This document shows, in pieces, positions 7,211 through 14,025 of a DNA stretch of 18,604 nt (within the stretch, counting starts at the first letter, position 1; each line of letters begins with the position of its first letter). The DNA is taken from contig JBQMXM010000017.1 of assembly GCA_052174015.1 (NCBI GenBank), forward strand, positions 1 to 18,604, given 5' to 3'. The notes under the pieces are model-generated. The model searched no databases, had not been told where the DNA came from, and worked only from the letters and a program-made list of their open reading frames with translations. The DNA is from JABCPO02 sp052174015 (GTDB lineage Bacteria; Bacillota; Clostridia; TANB77; CAG-508). Made by a program: the position numbers and the translations under genes.

Positions 7211-7335
7211 CTCAAACTTAAAATAAAGTTAGGTTTAGGATACAGACACCACACCTGTTGAGTAATTAAATATTGATATAAACTAAAGTTTGTAATTTCT
7301 ATATTTATGATATAATCTTTTGACTATAATGTCAA
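7211..7335 (-). promoter_or_regulatory. CRISPR leader and promoter
   Basis: On the minus strand, TTGACA (7335-7330), a 17-base spacer and TATCAT (7312-7307) form a strong promoter reading into the array. The roughly 90-base leader ends with GTTTGAG directly before the first repeat. This is one base off the ATTTGAG leader-anchoring sequence reported as guiding spacer insertion in type II-A systems. Confidence 0.7.
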
Positions 7336-7348
7336 TAATTATTATATG
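7320..7348 (+). promoter_or_regulatory. Probable promoter of the cas9-cas1-cas2-csn2 operon
   Basis: TTGACT (7320-7325), 17 bases, then TATATG (7343-7348), with a rather weak -10. Its -35 box and that of the leftward array promoter are the two arms of the inverted repeat TTGAC-N6-GTCAA (7320-7335), so the two promoters are back to back. The leader to the cas9 start is about 70 bases. Confidence 0.5.
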
Positions 7349-7422
7349 TTATATAAATATATTGAAGAGTATTAAAATAAGTGATAATATGATAGTATAA
7401 ATACTAATATATTGAGGTAAAT

Positions 7423-9426
7423 ATGAATAATAAATTTAAAGAAAAACAATTAAAAAATAAGAAAAAATTAGAAAGTAGAAAAAATCAAGACTATTATCTT
7501 GGGTTTGATATTGGTACTAACTCTGTTGGTTGGGCAGTTACAGATGAAAGGTATAATGTATTAAAATTTAATGGTAAAAGAATGTGGGGTTCAAGATTGT
7601 TTTCAGAAGGTCAAACTGCATTAAATAGGAGAACACATAGAAGTAATAGAAGAAGACTTCAAAGAAGAAAAAACAGATTAGAATTATTAGAAGAAATATT
7701 TGCAGAAGAAATATTTAAAATAGATCCTGAATTCTTCATAAGATTAAAAGAAAGTAAATATCATTTAGAAGATAAAAGTATAAGTAATAAGAGTATATTA
7801 TTTAATGATGATATTTTAAAAGATACTGAGTTTTTTGATAAATACCCAACAATTTATCATTTGAGAAATGAATTAATGGTTAATATTGAAAAACATGATA
7901 TTAGAGAAATATTTTTAGCATGTCATCATATTCTTAAATATAGGGGGCATTTCCTTATAAATGGTGAATTAGATGAAAATTCTAATAATATAGATTCTAT
8001 TTTAGAAAGAGTAATAACAGAATTATATTTCCAATTATCTAAAGAAGTTCCTAAAATAGAATATGAAAAAATTAAAACTATATTATTTAATAAAACTTTA
8101 AATTTAAAAGAAAAAGTAAAAGAATTTAAAAATATTTATCCTACTGAACTTAATTTAGTAGAATTATTATCGTTAATTGTAGGTAGCACAGTAAAATTCA
8201 ATAAATTGTTTAACGAAAATGATATAGGGGAATTAGAAAAAGATGTTGAATCAATTTGTTTTAAAAAATGTGAATATGAAGAAGAAAGAGAAATGTATGA
8301 AGAGGCAATATTAGATAAAATTAAAGTTATAGATGGAGCTAAAGAAATATATAACTTAATTGTTTTATCAAGTATAAAACCACAAGGAATAAGTCTTTCT
8401 CAATCTAAAATTCAAATATATGAAAAACATAAAAATGATTTAAAAAAATTAAAACAATTATTAAAACCGTTTAAAGAAGAGTATTTTAAAATTTTGAAGG
8501 AAGATAAAGATAAAGGTACTAACTATATTAATTATATTAAAGCAAGCAAAGTAGGAAAAAGTTGTAGTAGAGAAGATTTTTATAAGTATTTAAAAGCTTC
8601 GTTAGGAAGATTAAGTGATTTAGATAATGAACAAGAAATACTAAAAAAAGAGATAGAAACAGAAATAGAATTAGAAGAATTTTTACCATTACAAAGAATA
8701 AAAGAAAATGGAGTAATACCTTATCAAATACATAAAGCAGAATTAAAAAGAATATTAAATAACGCTTCTATTTATTATACTTTTTTAAATGAAACAGATG
8801 GAAAATTTACTAATTTAGAAAAAATAATAAAATTAATAGAATTTAGAATTCCATATTATGTAGGACCATTAAATAATTATCATAATGATAAAAATAATGG
8901 TTTTGCATGGATAGTTAAAAAGAAAAATGAAAAAATAACTCCATGGAATTATGATGAAGTTGTAGATGAAGCTAAAAGTGCAGAAAAATTTATAACTAGA
9001 ATGACTAACAAATGTACATACTTAGTAGGAGAAGATGTTATTCCTAAAAATTCATTATTATATACTGAATTCAGTCTTTTAAATGAATTAAATAATATAA
9101 AATATAATGGAGTAAAATTAGATCCAAATATAAAAATGGAGTTTGTAGATATATTAAAAAGAGAAAAGAAAAAAATATCTAAAAAATTCATATTAGAACA
9201 TTTAAAATTACAAGGATATTGTGATGGTAAAGGTGAAATAACAGGTATAGATAATTTTATAAAAACTGATTTAAAATCATATAGAGAATTAAAATCAATA
9301 TTAGGTGAAAAATTTGAATATACTATGTCTGAAAATATAATCAAATGGCTAACTTTATTTGCTGGAGAGCATAAAATATTAGAATCAAAGATGAAGAGTG
9401 GGGAAGAATATCTAGAAAGTTGTTAG
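7423..9426 (+). CDS. cas9: Cas9, N-terminal part (RuvC-I, bridge helix, REC lobe); gene frameshifted
   Basis: The first 667 codons of a type II-A Cas9. A basic extension of about 22 residues precedes RuvC-I (YYLGFDIGTNSVGWAV), with catalytic Asp29. The arginine-rich bridge helix follows (LNRRTHRSNRRRLQRRKNR), then the REC lobe with typical segments such as FLACHHILKYRGHFLI. Conserved sequence ends with WLTLFAGEHKIL (about 640-653); the last residues to the TAG at 9424 are read out of frame. The conserved Cas9 sequence resumes in another frame (KDEEWGRISRKLL) and continues in the next entry. The start ATG follows TTGAGGT. Cas9 uses crRNA and tracrRNA to cut DNA and, in II-A systems, helps choose new spacers. 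As it stands this polypeptide lacks HNH and two thirds of RuvC. Confidence 0.93.
   Translation: MNNKFKEKQLKNKKKLESRKNQDYYLGFDIGTNSVGWAVTDERYNVLKFNGKRMWGSRLFSEGQTALNRRTHRSNRRRLQRRKNRLELLEEIFAEEIFKIDPEFFIRLKESKYHLEDKSISNKSILFNDDILKDTEFFDKYPTIYHLRNELMVNIEKHDIREIFLACHHILKYRGHFLINGELDENSNNIDSILERVITELYFQLSKEVPKIEYEKIKTILFNKTLNLKEKVKEFKNIYPTELNLVELLSLIVGSTVKFNKLFNENDIGELEKDVESICFKKCEYEEEREMYEEAILDKIKVIDGAKEIYNLIVLSSIKPQGISLSQSKIQIYEKHKNDLKKLKQLLKPFKEEYFKILKEDKDKGTNYINYIKASKVGKSCSREDFYKYLKASLGRLSDLDNEQEILKKEIETEIELEEFLPLQRIKENGVIPYQIHKAELKRILNNASIYYTFLNETDGKFTNLEKIIKLIEFRIPYYVGPLNNYHNDKNNGFAWIVKKKNEKITPWNYDEVVDEAKSAEKFITRMTNKCTYLVGEDVIPKNSLLYTEFSLLNELNNIKYNGVKLDPNIKMEFVDILKREKKKISKKFILEHLKLQGYCDGKGEITGIDNFIKTDLKSYRELKSILGEKFEYTMSENIIKWLTLFAGEHKILESKMKSGEEYLESC
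9369..9426 (+). other. cas9 frameshift/deletion junction
   Basis: In frame 1 the text reads GEHKILESKMKSG and stops at 9424. From 9375 the other frame reads NIRIKDEEWGRISRKLLAEL, matching the GWGRLSRK region of Cas9. In SpCas9 about 31 residues separate LTLF from GWGR; here at most 13 do. A loss of about 19 codons plus one base (or an equivalent frame change) explains both the frame and the missing residues. Confidence 0.8.
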
Positions 9427-11504
9427 CAGAACTATATAGTGATAATATAAATCCGAGTACAGGTGAATTTCTTAATATAATAACAGCAATGCAAATAACT
9501 ACTAACAATTTAATGGAATTATTATCAGAAAAATTTGATTTTATTGAGAAAATTAGAGCTTTTAATGAATCAAAAGTTGTAGAGATAGAAGAAACATATG
9601 AAATTTTAGATGATTTATATGTATCACCTGCAGTTAAGAAAAGTTTGTGGCAAACTATATTAATATCAAAAGAAATAAAGAAAATTATGGGAAAAGAACC
9701 TAAAAAAATATTTATAGAATTAACAAGAACAAATGCCCAAAAGAATAGTGGAGCTAAAGATTCAAGGAAAAAACAATTAGAAGCATTATATAAAAATATA
9801 AAGGAAGATTATGGAGAGTTATTCCGCAAACTTCAAAATACAGAAGAATTAGAATTTAGATCTAAAAAACTATACCTATATTATACACAATTAGGAAAAT
9901 GTATGTATTCAGGACAATCTATAACTTTAGAAGAATTATTTGATAAAGAAAAATATGATCTAGATCATATTTATCCAAGAAGTAAGAAAAAAGATGATAG
10001 TTTAGATAATTTAGTTTTAGTAAACTATAAATATAATAGAGAAAAATCAGATAAACCAATAGATATTGAAACCCAAAATAGGATGATGAATCATTGGAAT
10101 TTATTATATAAGAAAAAATTAATAAGTGAAGAAAAGTATAACAGATTAACAAGAAAAGGTGATTTTACAGATGAAGAATTATCAGGATTTATTGCAAGAC
10201 AATTAGTAGAAACATCTCAATCTGCAAAAGCAACAGCTGAATTATTAGCAAAATTAAATAAAAATTCTAAAGTAGTATATGTTAAAGCAGAAAATGTTAG
10301 TCAATTTAGAAAAGATGAAAAATTTACAAAATTAAGAGAATTGAATGATTTTCATCATGCAAAAGATGCTTATTTAAATATAGTTGTTGGGAATGTATAC
10401 TATGAAAAATTTACAAATTCGCCACGAAATTATATAAAAAATACAAATAGTAGTGAAAAAAATAGCGAAAAAGCTGGCAGAAATTATAGTTTAAATAAAT
10501 TATTTGAATTTAATCTTATAAAAGGTGATAATATTGTTTGGGAAAGAAAAAATGATATATTAACTGTTAAAAAACAAATGTATTCAAACGATGTAAGAAT
10601 AACAAAAAAACCAGAATATATAAATAAAGGAGAACTTTTTGACGCTACATTATATAAAGCAAGTATTGCAAAAACAGAATCATATTTTCCTATTAAATCA
10701 AGTGACGAAAAATTAAGAGATGTAACAAAATATGGTGGATTTACTAAAATAAAAATAGCATATTATACATTAATATCATATATAGATTCAAAAGGTAAAA
10801 AACAAAATAGAGTTATAGCTATTCCTGTATATTTAAATGATAATATTCAAAAAATTAATGAATATATAGAAAATAAACTAAATAGTGAGAAAATATATGA
10901 TTTTAAAATAGAAGTAAGCAAGATATATTTAAATACATTAATTGAAACAAATGGATTTAAATATTTTGTTGGTGGAAAAACTGCTAATTATTTTTATATT
11001 GATTCTGCGATACCTATAGTATTAGAAGATAAATATGTTAAATATTTAAAGAAAATCTCAAATATATTTAACAATGATAATGAAGTATATAAGTACAAGT
11101 TATGTAGAGATAAATTAAAGCCAGAAGAAAATTTAGAAGTTTATGAAGAATTTATTAAAAAAATGACTTCTAGTATATTGAAAAAGCATAAAAGAGATAA
11201 AACAGATGAATTTATTAAACATAGAGATACCTTTATTAAATTATCAAGTTTTGACCAAGCAAATATATTAATTAAAATATTAAATATATTAACAGATAAA
11301 ACAGTAACTGCTATAGAATTTAATTTAACTAATTTAATTAAAGATGATAAAACTAATAAAGATAAAATTGTTAAAGAAAATGTAAGTGCTATAAAATTTA
11401 CTAGATCTAAACTTTCTATGGATTTAAAAGATGATTTGAAAATAATTAATCAATCTATTACAGGATTATATGAAAATGAAATTATAATAAGGGGAGAAGA
11501 ATGA
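9420..11504 (+). CDS. cas9: Cas9, C-terminal part (RuvC-II, HNH, RuvC-III, PAM-interacting region)
   Basis: A 694-codon frame continuing Cas9, counted from a TTG at 9420 that overlaps the end of the first part. RuvC-II is KKIFIELTR with Glu100. The HNH nuclease is YDLDHIYPRS, with catalytic His183 and Asn206 (YNREKSD). RuvC-III is FHHAKDAYLN with Asp316. The C-terminal region has the family pattern KYGGFTKIKIAYY and ends with NQSITGLYENEI. Every catalytic residue is kept, which suggests recent loss of the joined frame or maintained function as a separate chain. GGGGAAGA (9400-9407) lies 12 bases before TTG, so a coupled restart is possible but weakly supported. Its stop overlaps the cas1 start by four bases (ATGA). 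The two parts together would give a Cas9 of about 1340 residues plus the N-terminal extension, normal for the large II-A group. Confidence 0.92.
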   Translation: MLAELYSDNINPSTGEFLNIITAMQITTNNLMELLSEKFDFIEKIRAFNESKVVEIEETYEILDDLYVSPAVKKSLWQTILISKEIKKIMGKEPKKIFIELTRTNAQKNSGAKDSRKKQLEALYKNIKEDYGELFRKLQNTEELEFRSKKLYLYYTQLGKCMYSGQSITLEELFDKEKYDLDHIYPRSKKKDDSLDNLVLVNYKYNREKSDKPIDIETQNRMMNHWNLLYKKKLISEEKYNRLTRKGDFTDEELSGFIARQLVETSQSAKATAELLAKLNKNSKVVYVKAENVSQFRKDEKFTKLRELNDFHHAKDAYLNIVVGNVYYEKFTNSPRNYIKNTNSSEKNSEKAGRNYSLNKLFEFNLIKGDNIVWERKNDILTVKKQMYSNDVRITKKPEYINKGELFDATLYKASIAKTESYFPIKSSDEKLRDVTKYGGFTKIKIAYYTLISYIDSKGKKQNRVIAIPVYLNDNIQKINEYIENKLNSEKIYDFKIEVSKIYLNTLIETNGFKYFVGGKTANYFYIDSAIPIVLEDKYVKYLKKISNIFNNDNEVYKYKLCRDKLKPEENLEVYEEFIKKMTSSILKKHKRDKTDEFIKHRDTFIKLSSFDQANILIKILNILTDKTVTAIEFNLTNLIKDDKTNKDKIVKENVSAIKFTRSKLSMDLKDDLKIINQSITGLYENEIIIRGEE

Positions 11505-12376
11505 GTTGGAGAACAGTTTTAATAACTAACAGGTCAAAATTAGATTATAAGATGAATTATATGACTGTAAGAAGCAATGAAGAAGTTAAAAAAGTATTTA
11601 TTGATGAAATATATATGTTGATAATAGAATCTACAGCTGTATCTATAACAGGTGTACTTCTTAATGAATTAATAAAGAAAAAAGTAAAGATTATATTTTG
11701 TGATGAAAAAAGAAATCCTGCTTCAGAATTAGTTGGATATTATGGGAGTCATGATACAAGTGCTAAATATAGGAACCAAATGGAATGGCAAAAATCAATC
11801 AAAGAAACAGTATGGACAGAAATAGTAAAACAAAAAATTAAAAACCAATCTCAGCTTTTAAAAATGAATAAAAAAGAAGAGTATAAAAAGTTAAATGAAT
11901 ACTATAATCAAGTGGAATATAATGATGTTACAAATAGAGAAGGACATTCTGCAAAAGTATATTTTAATGCTCTCTTTGGCAAAGACTTTAGTAGGTCAAA
12001 TCCTTGTAATATAAATTCTGCATTAGATTATGGGTATGCTATATTATTATCTATGATAAATAGAGAAATTATTTCTATGGGATATATGACGCAATTTGGA
12101 CTATTTCATGATAATATGTTTAATCAATTTAATTTGTCTTGTGACTTAATGGAGCCTTTTAGAATATTTATAGATTCTAAAGTATTAAAAATGGATTTAA
12201 CAGAATTTAATCCTACAACTAAACATGAAATAATAAATTTTTTTAATGAGAGTATATATATAGATGGTAAACAAATGATATTTAATAACGCAATAAAAAT
12301 ATATTGTAGAAGTATTTTTTCTGCATTAAATAATAGGGATGTATCTGAAATAAAATTCTGGACTTATGAGTTATAG
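11501..12376 (+). CDS. cas1: CRISPR-associated integrase Cas1 (type II-A)
   Basis: A 291-residue Cas1, the integrase that with Cas2 inserts new spacers at the leader end. The N-terminus MSWRTVLITNRSKL and the length are typical of type II Cas1. The metal-binding active-site residues appear intact: Glu147 in NREGHSAKVYF, His203 in GLFHDN, and Glu218 in DLMEPFR. The ATG overlaps the cas9 stop by four bases and follows GGGGAGAAG, so it is translationally coupled. The end overlaps cas2 by 11 bases. Nothing suggests decay. Confidence 0.95.
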   Translation: MSWRTVLITNRSKLDYKMNYMTVRSNEEVKKVFIDEIYMLIIESTAVSITGVLLNELIKKKVKIIFCDEKRNPASELVGYYGSHDTSAKYRNQMEWQKSIKETVWTEIVKQKIKNQSQLLKMNKKEEYKKLNEYYNQVEYNDVTNREGHSAKVYFNALFGKDFSRSNPCNINSALDYGYAILLSMINREIISMGYMTQFGLFHDNMFNQFNLSCDLMEPFRIFIDSKVLKMDLTEFNPTTKHEIINFFNESIYIDGKQMIFNNAIKIYCRSIFSALNNRDVSEIKFWTYEL

Positions 12377-12686
12377 ATATATGAGAGTATTAGTTATGTT
12401 TGATTTACCATCATTGTCAAATGAAGAAAAAAGGGAATATAGAACTTTTAGAAAACATTTAATAACAAAAGGATTTTTAATGTTACAAGAATCAATCTAT
12501 TGTAAATTAGCATTAAACCAAAGTGAAGCAGCATATATTGTGGATAATATTAAGCGTCATAAACCAAAATCGGGTTTAGCACAAATCTTGTGTATTACTG
12601 AAAAACAATATTCTAAAATGGAAATGATTGTAGGAGAAGCGAATACTGAAATAATAAATTCAGATGAAAGGTTGATAATATTATGA
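12366..12686 (+). CDS. cas2: CRISPR-associated protein Cas2 (type II-A)
   Basis: A 106-residue Cas2 with the ferredoxin-like fold signature YMRVLVMFDLPS near the start; Asp13 is the position of the nominal metal-binding aspartate. The family-like segment FRKHLITKGFLMLQESIY follows. Cas2 bridges two Cas1 dimers in the spacer-integration complex; its nuclease residue is generally not required for this. It overlaps cas1 by 11 bases and csn2 by four, so the operon is tightly packed. Length is normal for type II-A. Confidence 0.95.
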   Translation: MSYRYMRVLVMFDLPSLSNEEKREYRTFRKHLITKGFLMLQESIYCKLALNQSEAAYIVDNIKRHKPKSGLAQILCITEKQYSKMEMIVGEANTEIINSDERLIIL

Positions 12687-13357
12687 AATTAGTGCATAAA
12701 GATTGGAATTTTAGTATTAATTTTGAAAAAACTAAAATAAATACATTAGTTATAGAAAATAAAAAATATTTTAGAGATATTATACAAAAAATAGAAGAAG
12801 AAATAATTTTAGGAGAAGGAGACATCTGTGTTTCGGAAAATGAAACTATTATAGATTTTAAAAAAAGTGTAGAATTAGTAACAGATATATTTAGGTTAGA
12901 TATTAATAATAAAAATATACATACTAAAATTATAAATGTATTAAAGGAAATAGCTATAGAAGAATATACTAATGTAGTAGAAATTTCAAATAATATTACT
13001 AAATATATTGATGAAATAATATTTCAATCTAATTATCCAATTATTAGAAGTGAAAATATTAAAATAGAAGATATATTTAAAATAGCTAATTTAAAAGTAG
13101 ATACTACAGAAGATATTATGAGTAATTTGTTAGAATATTTTAAATTATCTAATGAATTAGTAGGAACAAGGTTATTTATTTTAACAAACTTATATAAATA
13201 TTTAAATGACGCAGAAATAAGAAGTTTTTTCTATACTTGTAGTATTAACAATATATGTATATTAAATATTGAATCAGGTAAAGGAGATATTACCATAAAA
13301 ACTGATAATAATATAGAAAAAATATATATTATAGATGATGATTATTGTGAAATTTAG
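12683..13357 (+). CDS. csn2: Type II-A adaptation protein Csn2
   Basis: A 224-residue protein in the fixed II-A position after cas2, overlapping it by four bases. Sequence conservation is low in this family. Length, the start MKLVHKDWNFSINFE, the middle segment YFKLSNELVGTRLFILTNLY, and the end pattern (NNICILNIES, then a tail rich in Asp) fit the short canonical Csn2 type. Csn2 forms a tetrameric ring that binds double-stranded DNA ends and takes part with Cas9, Cas1 and Cas2 in spacer acquisition. Its presence fixes the subtype as II-A. No terminator follows directly; transcripts probably run to the terminator at 13547 through the tracrRNA. Confidence 0.88.
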   Translation: MKLVHKDWNFSINFEKTKINTLVIENKKYFRDIIQKIEEEIILGEGDICVSENETIIDFKKSVELVTDIFRLDINNKNIHTKIINVLKEIAIEEYTNVVEISNNITKYIDEIIFQSNYPIIRSENIKIEDIFKIANLKVDTTEDIMSNLLEYFKLSNELVGTRLFILTNLYKYLNDAEIRSFFYTCSINNICILNIESGKGDITIKTDNNIEKIYIIDDDYCEI

Positions 13358-13417
13358 TTATTATAATAACAAAAAATTCAAATTTTATTAAAAAATATAA
13401 TAATATATATATTTCTA

Positions 13418-13446
13418 TTGACTTTGTATAAATATAGTATTAAAAT
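13418..13446 (+). promoter_or_regulatory. Promoter of the tracrRNA
   Basis: TTGACT (13418-13423), exactly 17 bases, then TAAAAT (13441-13446). This predicts a start near 13453, just before the anti-repeat. It lies about 60 bases past the csn2 stop. Confidence 0.7.
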
Positions 13447-13452
13447 TAAAGT

Positions 13453-13577
13453 ATAATTACAATTAGTTACAATATGTAATTACACCACGAGTCCAAATAA
13501 AAATTTATTCAAATCACCTATATGGTCACTCAATGTAGAGTATTTAAAAACAACTTGAATTTCAAGTTGTTTTATTT
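13453..13577 (+). ncRNA. tracrRNA
   Basis: The anti-repeat at 13463-13497 matches the plus strand of the CRISPR repeat (shared TTAGTTACAATATG, AATTACA and CAC blocks) and is therefore complementary to the minus-strand crRNA. CCAAAT pairs with the first six bases GUUUGG, and an upper stem follows after a GA bulge. Downstream are the expected tail elements: AAATAAAAATTT as a small nexus-like hairpin, ACCTATATGGT, ACTCAATGTAGAGT, and a terminator hairpin with U-rich end at 13547-13573. A good promoter precedes it. It base-pairs with crRNA, recruits RNase III for processing and loads Cas9. Its place after csn2, with the array at the other end of the locus, is unusual. Exact ends are estimates. 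Confidence 0.85.
13547..13573. terminator. Bidirectional terminator shared by tracrRNA and CPCC copy B
   Basis: A perfect 12-bp stem AAAACAACTTGA/TCAAGTTGTTTT with a three-base loop. It has a T-rich tail on the plus strand (ending the tracrRNA) and TTTTTAAATA on the minus strand (ending CPCC copy B). The stem is identical to that after CPCC copy A at 5394. Confidence 0.8.
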
Positions 13578-13759
13578 TATTTAATAGGTAATCCTTTTTT
13601 GTATGCTTCTTTTGCTTGGTTTAGACTCATATCATTGGCTCCACCCCAATAATCATGATCTTCTTCTTGAATAAAATCTTTGGACCAATTACAAATTAAA
13701 CAAGTTTCATATTCATCTTCAATAGTAAAATTACCACAACAAGCACATTTTAATAATTT
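13547..13759 (-). repeat. Right arm of long imperfect inverted repeat (CPCC gene plus terminator)
   Basis: Partner of 5208-5422 in opposite orientation. Homology by eye runs from the KLLKCACC codons to the end of the terminator stem and fades on both sides. Confidence 0.75.
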
Positions 13760-13789
13760 ATTCTTCGTTTTTTGTTTTTTCACTTTCAT
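13577..13789 (-). CDS. Small Cys-rich CPCC-domain protein, copy B
   Basis: A 70-residue protein whose last 60 residues match copy A at 48 positions. The four core cysteines (CACC and CLICNW) and WGGANDMSLNQAKEAYKK are kept. The start is ambiguous: ATG at 13789 touches the GGGAGG ribosome site, while GTG at 13783 lies at normal distance and would give 68 residues. The gene overlaps the 3' end of the 76-residue upstream gene on the same strand by about 30 bases, an arrangement common for toxin-immunity pairs. Function is unknown; an immunity role is a hypothesis drawn from that neighbour. It ends in the terminator it shares with the tracrRNA. Confidence 0.75.
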   Translation of the reverse strand: MKVKKQKTKNKLLKCACCGNFTIEDEYETCLICNWSKDFIQEEDHDYWGGANDMSLNQAKEAYKKGLPIK

Positions 13790-13988
13790 CCTCCCAATAT
13801 TTAATATTTCTTTTTGGCTTAAACATAGTTTTCACTATTCCACTAGACCTAGCTTTTACAAAGTTATTATTCACTTCATCATAAATTAATCTTTCTCCTT
13901 TGTATTTGTATCTTTTATTGGTGTATTTTTTATATACTGTAACATATATAACACAATTATTAAAATTATATACAAAATATGATATCAT
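13758..13988 (-). CDS. Short protein resembling the C-terminal end of a polymorphic-toxin domain
   Basis: A 76-codon frame. The last 45 residues, with GERLIYDEVNNNF, GIVKTMFKPKRN and IKYWEDE, resemble from memory the ending of BECR-fold RNase toxin tips found at the C-terminus of Rhs, WapA, Cdi and some phage head proteins. The first 30 residues look like translated AT-rich DNA, so the true coding segment may be shorter and the start codon is unsure. It lacks the export and delivery domains of such toxins, so it is an orphan tip or relic. Its stop lies inside the start region of CPCC copy B. It is divergent from the surface protein gene at 14026. Confidence 0.45.
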   Translation of the reverse strand: MISYFVYNFNNCVIYVTVYKKYTNKRYKYKGERLIYDEVNNNFVKARSSGIVKTMFKPKRNIKYWEDESEKTKNEE

Positions 13989-14025
13989 TTCAATATATAT
14001 TAATTTTAATCGTTAGGGGAATAAT

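Noticed and set aside
7014..7226. Open frame of 70 codons with repeated YNMKLHHSQT
   Set aside because: It is the translation of the CRISPR repeats and spacers; no ribosome site and the repeats explain the pattern.
13463..13497. Isolated degenerate CRISPR repeat after csn2
   Set aside because: The promoter just upstream, the bulged mismatch pattern, the downstream hairpins and terminator, and complementarity to the minus-strand crRNA fit a tracrRNA anti-repeat better than a stray repeat.
13370..13500. tracrRNA read on the minus strand
   Set aside because: Sequence following the anti-repeat on that strand is AT-rich without stable hairpins or terminator, and no good promoter precedes it.
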